DNA of 14,810 nucleotides from Micromonosporaceae bacterium. GTDB taxonomy: Bacteria > Actinomycetota > Actinomycetes > Mycobacteriales > Micromonosporaceae. The stretch spans positions 1 through 14,810 of the forward strand of contig JADGGF010000051.1 in assembly GCA_019690055.1 (NCBI GenBank), written 5' to 3'. Made by a program: the position numbers and the translations under genes. How positions within the stretch are numbered: position 1 is the stretch's first letter; every line of letters begins with the position of its first letter. This document shows, one piece after another, positions 1-8,731 of the stretch. The notes beneath the pieces are model-generated. The model was not told where the DNA came from. It did no database searches and saw nothing but the letters and a program-made list of their open reading frames with translations.

Positions 1-1
1 G

Positions 2-670
2 CCCCACCGCCAGCCGGGCTACGACCCGCAGACCGCGCCGCCCCACAACCCCCTTGCCGACAGCTTCGTCCCGCACCTGGCCCAGGACGTCTCGTTCGTC
101 CTCGACCGGTTGGCGGACGTGAACCGGTCCGACCCGCAGGGCCTCTTGACCGGCCGGCTGGACCTGGCGCGCGTCGGCCTGTTCGGCCAGTCGCTCGGCG
201 GCAACGTCGGCGGCACCGCCTGCCTGCGCGAACCACGACTGCGGGCCTGCCTGCTCGAGGATGCCTACCTGACCACCGAGGTGGTCGAGGCGGGCCTGAC
301 CCAGCCGACGATGATGATCACGCGGGACGCGGACACCATGCGGCTGGAGCGCCAGCGATCCGGGGGCTGGAGCGAGGCTAATATCGAGGAGACTCTATCG
401 ACGATGCGCGCGGTCTTTGACCGCCTGCCCGGGCCGGGCTACTACGTCGAGGTGCCGGGCATGTTCCACATCGAGATGACCGACGCCCCGTTGTTCTCCC
501 CGCTGGTACAGCTCCGCGTGGGTGGCCCGCTCGGCGTCCGGCGAGTGCACGAGATCATCAATGCGTACTCGGTGGCGTTCTTCGATCGGCACCTGCGCGG
601 CCGGCCGGCGCCACTGCTCGACGGCCCGTCGCCGCAGTACCCCGAGGTACGCCTCGACGCCCGCCGATGA
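2..670 (+). CDS. Alpha/beta hydrolase, PAF-acetylhydrolase-like (5' end outside window)
   Basis: The open frame enters from the left edge and ends at TGA 668-670, leaving 222 visible residues and no start in the window. The nucleophile elbow is visible as GQSLGG, encoded near 185-202, preceded by a strand reading RVGLF. A later PGMFHIEMTD segment, encoded near 457-483, supplies a plausible catalytic histidine. The acid may be the Asp in LLEDAYL. The upstream text (LAQDVSFVLDRL, then DPQGLLTGRLDL) and the HIEMTDAPLFSPL ending resemble platelet-activating-factor acetylhydrolase isoform II and chlorophyllase-like esterases of actinobacteria. Members hydrolyse ester or acyl bonds, but the substrate cannot be read here. 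The N-terminus is missing, so export or lipidation cannot be judged. The next gene on this strand starts about 120 bases downstream and is probably separate. Confidence 0.85.
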   Translation, partial: PHRQPGYDPQTAPPHNPLADSFVPHLAQDVSFVLDRLADVNRSDPQGLLTGRLDLARVGLFGQSLGGNVGGTACLREPRLRACLLEDAYLTTEVVEAGLTQPTMMITRDADTMRLERQRSGGWSEANIEETLSTMRAVFDRLPGPGYYVEVPGMFHIEMTDAPLFSPLVQLRVGGPLGVRRVHEIINAYSVAFFDRHLRGRPAPLLDGPSPQYPEVRLDARR

Positions 671-777
671 AGTGACGGGTGGCTGGGCCGGGCAACGTGA
701 CGTGCGTCCCGTGTCCGGCCGCGCGTCGCGGGTCCAGGTCGGTCGCCGGTGCGGGGTATGGTCGAACCCATGCCTTC

Positions 778-784
778 GGGGGAG
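778..784 (+). promoter_or_regulatory. Ribosome binding site choosing the ATG at 794
   Basis: GGGGGAG lies nine bases before the ATG at 794. The upstream in-frame candidates, GTG 749, ATG 758 and ATG 770, have no comparable purine-rich element at proper spacing. The 794 start is therefore preferred. Confidence 0.5.
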
Positions 785-793
785 CAGCCGCCT

Positions 794-1792
794 ATGTACA
801 GATATGACCGTTCGTACGGCGTCGACGAACCGACGGTCTATCTTCCGTCCATCCCCACCCACCGCGACGACAATGCCCCGTGGTGGCGTCGTCGCTCGGT
901 GGTGGCCGTCGCGGCGTCGTTCCTCGCCGTGGTCCTGATCGGCACCGGAGTGTTCCTGGCCCTGCGCCCCGATCGACCGGCCCAGTCGGCCGATCCGGCC
1001 CCGGCCACGTCGAGCTCGGCGTCGGCCAGCGCCACGCCCTCGCCGACACCGTCACCTTCACCATCACCAACGCCCTCACCGACCCCGTCGCCGACGACGG
1101 CCCCGCCACCGGTGCAGCGGCCGCAGGAGGTGGTCACGGAGCGGCCTGCGCCGGTCGAGCTCCCGCCGCCACCGCCGCCGCCAGCTCCGCCAGTGGATCC
1201 GAGTTGCGTTCGCGGCCCGGGTGACGCGCCCGTGGAGGAGGTGAGAACGGCGCTCGCTGCCGCGGGGGCGGAGCAGTACTGGATCGGGGTGGATGCCCCC
1301 AGCGGCTGGCCGGGCGGGCCGTACCCGCCGATCACCATCCCCGCGGACCTGATGTACGCGATCGCGATGACCGAAAGCTGCTGGCGTTCGACGGCGGTCG
1401 GTGAGTTCGGCGAGGTCGGCCTGATGCAGGTGCGGTCCGACACCGCGAACTGGATGAACCAGCGGTTCGACCGCAGCTACGACATCAATAACGTCAATGG
1501 AAATGCCGCTATTGGTGCCATGTACCTCGAGTGGCTCGTGATGTACTTCGGTCTCTACTACTTCGGCACGTACGACCTGAACGCGAGCATGCCGGTGGGG
1601 ACCGACGGCGCGATGGTGCGGTTGGGTGACGCGGTGATCGCCGCGTACAACGTCGGCTTCCAGAACGTCGAGAACCTCAACGGCACGCCGGAGGATGGAT
1701 CGGACGACACGATCCAGATCGGTCCCATTGGGCAGCAGTACCTGAACAAGGTCAAGAACAACCTGACCGCCCGCACCTGGGAAACGCTCTAG
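794..1792 (+). CDS. Membrane-anchored lytic transglycosylase (SLT domain) with Pro/Ser linker
   Basis: From ATG 794 the product is 332 residues. Order: a short cytoplasmic N-terminus ending in WWRRR, one membrane segment (about 35-57), a Ser/Thr/Pro linker with SP and TP repeats (about 65-135) that could span the cell wall, then a lysozyme-like SLT domain (about 180-325). The domain shows the family hallmarks: MTES with Glu194 as likely catalytic acid, GEVGLMQVRSDT, and a later AYNVG motif. Lytic transglycosylases cleave the MurNAc-GlcNAc bond of peptidoglycan, giving 1,6-anhydro ends. Activity here is inferred from motifs. Cys138 and Cys196 could form a disulfide outside the membrane. An in-frame GTG at 749 would add 15 residues but lacks a good ribosome binding site. 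The gene faces the AAA ATPase gene tail to tail, with a hairpin between. Confidence 0.85.
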   Translation: MYRYDRSYGVDEPTVYLPSIPTHRDDNAPWWRRRSVVAVAASFLAVVLIGTGVFLALRPDRPAQSADPAPATSSSASASATPSPTPSPSPSPTPSPTPSPTTAPPPVQRPQEVVTERPAPVELPPPPPPPAPPVDPSCVRGPGDAPVEEVRTALAAAGAEQYWIGVDAPSGWPGGPYPPITIPADLMYAIAMTESCWRSTAVGEFGEVGLMQVRSDTANWMNQRFDRSYDINNVNGNAAIGAMYLEWLVMYFGLYYFGTYDLNASMPVGTDGAMVRLGDAVIAAYNVGFQNVENLNGTPEDGSDDTIQIGPIGQQYLNKVKNNLTARTWETL

Positions 1793-1836
1793 CCCGGTGT
1801 CCGCTGTAGCCCCCGACCGACCCCGCCAAGATCCCA

Positions 1837-1881
1837 CTCACCGGTCAGATTTCCGAATTTCTCGGAAATCTGACCGGTGAG
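1837..1881. terminator. Perfect 20-bp inverted repeat, likely bidirectional terminator
   Basis: The left arm (1837-1856, beginning CTCACCGGTC) is exactly complementary to the right arm (1862-1881, ending GACCGGTGAG), with a five-base ATTTC loop. It lies in the 164-base gap between two convergent genes, 45 bases after one stop and 76 bases after the other. There is no clear U-tract on either side, which is common for actinobacterial hairpin terminators. The perfect match also fits a dispersed palindromic repeat. The remainder of 1793-1956 shows nothing else. Confidence 0.7.
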
Positions 1882-1956
1882 CGTCCTGATCGGACAAACC
1901 CCTGTCAGCACAAGCGCCGCCACGGGTACCAAAGCCCGCGACAGGAAGCCGTACCG

Positions 1957-3135
1957 CTACAGGTAGAGGCCCGTGGCGGTGTCGACCTCGGCGGTGCCCA
2001 CCGGCATGGTGCCGTCCCGCAGGGCGATCAGCTCGGCGAGCGTGGCGCCGGCAGTTGGCACCCGCCCGCGAGCATCGCTGTCGCCGAGCCAGGCCATGGC
2101 CTGGTCGTACGGCAGGCGACCGACCTCGATACGGGCCAGGCACCGTCCGGGGCGGGTGATCGCGGGGTGCAGCCGCCGGATGTCCTCGTTCGTCGTGATG
2201 GCCACGAGGACCTGCCGGCCCTGCCCGAGCAGGCCATCGGTCAGGTTCAGCAGGCGCGACAGTGCCTGGCCGGCCGACGCCTTGGCGCCGGGGCGGATCA
2301 GCTCGTCGCAGTCCTCCAGCAGCAGCATCCGCCACGGCTTCTCGTCATCATCATCGTCACCCATGATGACTTCGATGAGGTAGCCGGGTGAGGCGAAGAG
2401 CCGCTCCGGGTCGAGCACGAAGTCGAGCTGGCACCACTCGCGCCACTGCTTCGCGAGCGACCGCAGGGCCGTCGTCTTGCCGGTGCCGGGCGGTCCGTGC
2501 ACGAGCAGGATGCGTCCGGTGATCGCGCTTCCGTCGAGCTGCATGAGCTGGTCGAACGCCTCCGCGGCCGGGGCCGGATAGTTGTGCCGGATCTCGGCCC
2601 ACGGCTGCGCGGTGATCGGCAGCTCCCGCCGGTGTGCGCCGTTGTTGGTCAGGTGCCAGAAGCCGACCTCCACTCGCGGGTCGTCGGCCGGCAACTCGTC
2701 CGACGCCCCGTCGACGGCCTGCTCGAGCACGGACGTGGCGAGCTCCTCGGAGGCGGCCACCACCTCGACGTTCGCGCCGCCCTCAGCCCAGCGGACCGAC
2801 ATCAGGGTCCAGCCGTCGCCCGTGACGAGGTGCGCGGTGCGGCCGGCGGCGACCACCGTCCGTACGGGCTCGGTGCCCGCCGGGCGCAGGGTCGCCTCCG
2901 CGCGGACTGACGTCAGCCGTTGCGAGCGGGCGAACGGCTGGCTGCCGTCGAGGAACGGCATCATCAGGAACACGTCGAGGACGGCGAACGGGCTGCCGCC
3001 GTGATGGCCAATGGTCTGGACGACGTCGACCGCGCCCGCGGCTTCGCCGAACAGCCGGCGGGTCGTCCGGGGCGCCGTCCTGCGTCCCGCACGCATGGCG
3101 GGAGCGAGCAGCGGACGGTGCTGGGTCGTGGTCAC
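1957..3135 (-). CDS. AAA-family ATPase (DUF5925-like)
   Basis: The product is 392 residues from a GTG start at 3135, the first start after an in-frame TGA at 3139-3141. Residues 1-200 form an unassigned N-terminal domain. The AAA core follows: Walker A GPPGTGKT (214-221), Walker B MLLLED (270-275), sensor-1 TTNE (314-317) and an HPAITRPGR arginine-finger-like segment (323-331). A run of five aspartates (260-264) sits just before Walker B. The ATPase resembles actinobacterial proteins annotated as DUF5925/AAA. The role is unknown; AAA enzymes remodel or unfold protein partners. The start has no convincing ribosome binding site. GGAGGG (minus strand, 3166-3161) instead precedes an ATG at 3158 that reads eight codons (MVCGPCDG) and stops in a TGA overlapping the GTG start, but its two-base spacing is too short. 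The gene is divergent from the membrane protein at 3341. Confidence 0.8.
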   Translation of the reverse strand: MTTTQHRPLLAPAMRAGRRTAPRTTRRLFGEAAGAVDVVQTIGHHGGSPFAVLDVFLMMPFLDGSQPFARSQRLTSVRAEATLRPAGTEPVRTVVAAGRTAHLVTGDGWTLMSVRWAEGGANVEVVAASEELATSVLEQAVDGASDELPADDPRVEVGFWHLTNNGAHRRELPITAQPWAEIRHNYPAPAAEAFDQLMQLDGSAITGRILLVHGPPGTGKTTALRSLAKQWREWCQLDFVLDPERLFASPGYLIEVIMGDDDDDEKPWRMLLLEDCDELIRPGAKASAGQALSRLLNLTDGLLGQGRQVLVAITTNEDIRRLHPAITRPGRCLARIEVGRLPYDQAMAWLGDSDARGRVPTAGATLAELIALRDGTMPVGTAEVDTATGLYL

Positions 3136-3178
3136 CCGTCACATGGTCCGCAAACCATCACCCTCCGTCGAACACATT

Positions 3179-3195
3179 TCGCACAGATAGTGCGA
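3179..3195. promoter_or_regulatory. Small inverted repeat, possible operator
   Basis: TCGCAC and GTGCGA flank a five-base AGATA spacer. The repeat lies 43 bases upstream of the AAA ATPase start in the region shared with the divergent membrane-protein gene. Its size and symmetry fit a dimeric repressor site, but no regulator gene is nearby, so this is tentative. Confidence 0.3.
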
Positions 3196-3216
3196 GATGG
3201 GAGTCGTCGAATGCCC

Positions 3217-3287
3217 GGCGCGAAGCGCTTGCCGGTGTGGTGGGGCGCGAAGCGCTTGCCGGTGTGGTGGGGCGCGAAGCGCTTGCC
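3217..3287. repeat. 27-bp direct tandem repeat, 2.6 copies
   Basis: The unit starting GGCGCGAAGCGCTTGCC occurs at 3217 and 3244 as full 27-base copies and at 3271 as a 17-base partial copy, with no mismatch over the shared bases. Each copy carries the eight-base palindrome AAGCGCTT. The array sits between the divergent AAA ATPase and membrane-protein genes, ending 53 bases before the latter's ATG. It could be a slippage-generated repeat or a set of protein-binding sites. Confidence 0.85.
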
Positions 3288-3340
3288 AGGGTCGTATAGC
3301 GTGCCTCGCGCAATCTCTCCTTTGGACCGGGGCGGTTCTT

Positions 3341-4210
3341 ATGAGTGATGCGCCGGCGCCACCACCTGCGCCGCCTGCCGACCAGCCGCCGGCCTCGCCG
3401 CGTGGCCATCGGCTTGGTGGTTCCTCAGCTGGGCTGCCGCCACCGCAGGACCCGTTCCTCGACGAGGCTGACGTGCCGCCGTTCGCGCCCGAGGCCGCGG
3501 TCCCGGCCGAGCCCCCGGTGTCCAACCGGCGCTCGCGGGCCCTCGGTGCGCTGCCCGTATGGGTTGTGGTGGGGCTGGGTCTGGTCGCGGTCATCGCCGG
3601 CCTGCTCATCGTTCCGTCGGTCATACCGTGGTCGCGGGCGCCCGTCGAGTCCCCCCTCGACGATCCCGTGCCCGAGGTCGGCGCGATCGGCAACCAAACG
3701 CCGGCGACGGCGTCGGCCGAGGCCTCGCCCGGTACGGGCGCAACCTCCGAGCCAACCGCTGGTCCCACCACCACCCGGGGCCCGGGCGGCCCGACCACTT
3801 CCGGCGCTCCCGCTCCAACCACCACCACGACCGCGCCGACCGAGAGCAGCCCGGGCCCGTCAGAAGGGCTCGAGGTCGGCTACTTCACGGCCGCGCCGCT
3901 GCCCGGGAACGAGGGCTACCGCGTCACCGTGCAGATCGCGAATCGGCGCACAGTGCCGCAGGTCTGGCAGAACGTCGCCGTGGACATTCTCGACTGGTCG
4001 CCGCTGCCGTTGGAGGTCGAGGAACCGCAGGGCACCGTCCGGGCCTTCCCCGCCCTGGGCCGCGTCTGCCTTACCCCGACGAATCCGGACACCGCGAGTA
4101 TCGAGGCCGGCCAGTCCCTGACCATCGTGTTCCGGATGAACGCGAGGGTCTCCAACTCACCGCGACCCGTACGGCTGAACGAACCGGGCTGTCTGTCGGC
4201 CGAGTCGTAG
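3341..4210 (+). CDS. Single-pass membrane protein, Pro-rich N-terminus and extracellular C-terminal domain
   Basis: I do not recognise the family. From ATG 3341 the product is 289 residues. A proline-rich acidic cytoplasmic tail (1-62) is followed by SNRRSR, one membrane segment (about 70-95) and a Thr/Ser/Pro/Gly linker (about 115-175). The C-terminal domain (176-289) is probably beta-rich, with alternating strands such as YRVTVQIANRR and SLTIVFRM. Cys243 and Cys284 could form a disulfide outside the cell. The linker plus small domain recalls carbohydrate-binding or Ig-like modules, but no signature residues confirm this. An upstream in-frame start at 3197 would translate the tandem repeat and is unlikely. 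The gene is divergent from the AAA ATPase. Confidence 0.75.
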   Translation: MSDAPAPPPAPPADQPPASPRGHRLGGSSAGLPPPQDPFLDEADVPPFAPEAAVPAEPPVSNRRSRALGALPVWVVVGLGLVAVIAGLLIVPSVIPWSRAPVESPLDDPVPEVGAIGNQTPATASAEASPGTGATSEPTAGPTTTRGPGGPTTSGAPAPTTTTTAPTESSPGPSEGLEVGYFTAAPLPGNEGYRVTVQIANRRTVPQVWQNVAVDILDWSPLPLEVEEPQGTVRAFPALGRVCLTPTNPDTASIEAGQSLTIVFRMNARVSNSPRPVRLNEPGCLSAES

Positions 4211-4257
4211 CCGGCCGCGCCGAATCCCGGGCCGGGTCTGCGGTGCTGGGCCAGCGG

Positions 4258-4293
4258 CGCTCGACGAGAGACGCTCGACTACGGGCGCTCGAC
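4258..4293. repeat. Three CGCTCGAC octamers at 14-bp spacing
   Basis: The octamer occurs at 4258, 4272 and 4286, exactly 14 bases apart. The array lies after the membrane-protein gene and overlaps the 3' end of the dehydrogenase remnant. It has no assigned role and may be chance or slippage in GC-rich DNA. Confidence 0.5.
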
Positions 4294-4389
4294 GTTGGCG
4301 TGCCGAAGCCGTCCCAGCGTGTCGAAGATCAGCAATGCCTCCGACAACAGGTCGTCGTCGATGTCGCTGTGGTCGGTCAGGAGCACCGT
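4279..4389 (-). pseudogene. 3' remnant of a nucleotide-sugar dehydrogenase (UDP-sugar dehydrogenase family)
   Basis: The minus strand reads VLLTDHSDIDDDLLSEALL, then IFDTLGRLRHANVERP and TAG (4281-4279). Codon third positions are strongly G/C, as in a real gene. The pattern (hydrophobic strand, TDH, D-D, a hydrophobic strand ending FDT, R-L-R, ANVERP) matches the C-terminal NAD-dependent domain of UDP-glucose, UDP-GlcNAc or UDP-ManNAc dehydrogenases (Ugd/WecC/WbpA type), which end in a similar LTDH...DTR...NVERL pattern. Only about 37 residues of the usual 430 remain. The same frame hits TAG at 4392-4390 and the text further upstream no longer fits the family. The assignment rests on recalled motifs. 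Confidence 0.55.
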
Positions 4390-4398
4390 CTACACCGG

Positions 4399-4558
4399 AC
4401 TGCGGCCGGCGAGAAGATGCACGAGGAGTTGCTGGGCGAGGGCGAGACCGACGTAGGGCTCGTGCATCCGCTCATCTCCCCGGTGATGGGGCCGCCGCTG
4501 GACTCGGCACCGGCGCTGCGGTTCGATCCCGCGGCCGACCCGCTCGTCAGCCCGCTGG
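4399..4558 (+). pseudogene. 3' remnant of a FlaA1/CapD-like nucleotide-sugar dehydratase/epimerase
   Basis: The plus strand reads AAGEKMHEELLGEGETD, then VGLVHPLISPVMGPPLDSA. This recalls the C-terminus of polysaccharide-biosynthesis SDR enzymes (FlaA1/CapD type), where a conserved RPGEKLHEEL motif is followed by a hinge and a HPxI segment. Codon third positions are almost all G/C and second positions are A/T-rich, as in true coding DNA. The catalytic SDR core is absent. No stop is seen near the natural end: the frame runs on into the antisense of glgB until 4704. The remnant begins about ten bases from the dehydrogenase remnant, with opposite direction. The right boundary is approximate. Confidence 0.5.
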
Positions 4559-6657
4559 TCATTCGGGGCGCAGCCATAGGGCGCCCAGCGGCGGGATGCG
4601 CAGCGTCGCCGAGGCGGGGTGGGAGTGCCAGGGAGCGTCCTGGGCATCGACGTGGCCGCCGTTGCCGACCCCGGAGCCGCCGTAGGAGGTGGCGTCGGTG
4701 TTGATGACCTCGAGCCAGCGCCCGGGCCGGGGCAGGCCGAGGCGGTAGTTCTCGTGCGGTACGCCGGCGAAGTTGGCGACGCAGACCAGCACCTCGCCGC
4801 CAGCGCCGTACCGAGCGAAGGCGAAGACGTTGTTGGCCGCGTCGTCACCGACGATCCAGGCGAATCCGTCGGGGCTGGTGTCGCGGGTCCACAACGCCGG
4901 GGCGGACCGGTACGTCGCATTGAGGTCAGCCACCAGGCGGGCCACGCCGGCGTGCTCCTCGCGCTCCAGCAACGACCAGTCCAGGCCCCGCTCCTCGCTC
5001 CACTCCCGACCGTCGGCGAGCTCGCACCCCATGAAGAGCAACTGCTTGCCGGGGAACGACCACATGAACCCCAGCAGCGCCCGCAGCGTGGCCCGCTGCT
5101 GCCACCAGTCGCCGGGCGCCTTGGCCACCAGTGCCTTCTTGCCGTGCACCACCTCGTCGTGGCTGATCGGAAGCACGAAGTTCTCGCTCCACGCGTAGAC
5201 CGTGGCGAAGGTCATCTCGTTGTGGTGGTACTGCCGGTGGACCGGGTCCTTGCTGATGTAGCGGAGCGTGTCGTGCATCCAGCCCATGTTCCACTTGAAC
5301 CCGAAGCCCAGCCCGCCCTCGGTGGTCGGCCGGGTGACGCCGGGCCAGGCGGTGGACTCTTCGGCGATCATCATGACGCCCGGGTGGTGCTTGTAGACGG
5401 TCGCGGTCAGCTCCTGCAGGAAGCTGATCGCCTCCAGGTGCTCCCGTCCACCGTGGACGTTTGGCGCCCACTCGCCGTCGGCCCGGGAGTAGTCCAGATA
5501 CAGCATCGACGCCACGGCATCCACCCGCAGCCCGTCGGCGTGAAATTCATCGATCCAGTACAGCGCGTTGGCCACGAGGAAGTTGCGCACCTCGGGCCGG
5601 CCGTAGTCGAAGACGTATGTGCCCCAGTCGGGGTGCTCACCCCGGCGCGGATCGGGGTGCTCGTACAGGGGCGTGCCGTCGTAGCGGGCCAGCGCCCAGT
5701 CGTCGCGCGGGAAATGCGCCGGCACCCAGTCGAGAATCACGCCGATCCCGGCCTGGTGCAGGCGGTCCACGAGCAGCCGGAAGCCATCCGGGTCGCCCAG
5801 TCGGGCCGTGGGCGCGTAGTAGCCGGTCACCTGGTAGCCCCACGACCCGCCATACGGGTGCTCCATCACGGGCAGGAACTCCACGTGGGTGAAGCCCATC
5901 CGCTGCACATAGGCGACCAGCTCGGTCGCGAGGTCCGCATAGGACAGTCCCGGCCGCCACGACCCCAGGTGTACCTCGTAGATGCTCACCGGCTCCCGCC
6001 ACGGCGCGCCGGTGTCGCGGCGGGCCAGCCAGTCGGCGTCGCCCCAGTCGTAGGTCGACCGGTAGATGACGCTCGCCGTGCGCGGCGGCACCTCGGTTGC
6101 CCGGGCGAGCGGGTCGGCCTTCTCCCGCCACACCCCGTCCCGGCCGAGGATGCGGAACTTGTACCGCTGGCCCGGCTGGGCGTCCGGGACCAGCAGCTCC
6201 CACACACCGCTGGCGCCCATGGAGCGCATGGGCCACCCGTCGTGCGGCCCCCAGCCGCTGAAGTCGCCCACCACCCGGACGCCCTGCGCCGTCGGCGCCC
6301 ACACCGCGAAGGCCACGCCGTGGGGCGTGACGTTCGCCCCGAGCACCGTCCACAGTCGCTCGTGGCGGCCCTCGCTGATCAACGCGAGGTCGAACTCGCC
6401 CAGCGTGGGCAGGTGCCGGTAGGGGTCGTCGGTGACGCGCCCGTCGACCTCGATGCGGTACTCCGTCACCCGCCCGGGCACCGTCGTCTCGAAGATGCCC
6501 TCCTGGATGAGGCGCTGCATGGGGTACCGCTGACCGTCCACAATGGCCGCGACGTCGGTGGCCCCGCGGCGCAGCGTCCGGATGACGGTCCCCTCGGCGA
6601 CCGGGTGCGCCCCGAGCACGCCGTGCGGGTCGTACGTCGGGCCGACGATGATCTCGG

Positions 6658-6661
<4 letters not shown>
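4559..6661 (-). CDS. glgB: 1,4-alpha-glucan branching enzyme GlgB
   Basis: GlgB cuts alpha-1,4 chains and reattaches the piece through an alpha-1,6 bond, finishing the glucan made by GlgE. The product is 700 residues, normal for the long bacterial GlgB form. An N-terminal beta domain (about 1-100) is followed by a CBM48 module (about 105-195, with VVGDFSGW), the GH13 barrel (about 225-560) and a C-terminal all-beta domain. Catalytic residues are in place: nucleophile Asp381 in GLRVDAV, acid/base Glu434 in MIAEEST, and Asp502 in ISHDEVVHG. The GTG start at 6661 overlaps the glgE stop in the sequence GTGA, so translational coupling is likely and no separate promoter is expected. Longer in-frame readings reach into glgE and are not real. 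The GWG, GSWGYQ and FKWNMGWM motifs are typical of this family. Confidence 0.95.
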
Positions 6662-8691
<2,030 letters not shown>

Positions 8692-8731
8692 CCTAAGGAA
8701 ACCGATGGGCAACCCGGCGGCGGTCGCGAGT

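Noticed and set aside
1837..1881. Terminal inverted repeats of a mobile element
   Set aside because: The arms are only five bases apart, with no transposase or target duplication nearby.
3217..3287. CRISPR array
   Set aside because: The repeats are directly adjacent with no unique spacers, and no cas genes are present.
4377..4577. Minus-strand 66-residue open frame downstream of glgB
   Set aside because: It is rich in Ser, Ala and Pro with GC-rich second codon positions, unlike real genes here. The plus-strand frame in the same place has coding composition and family motifs.
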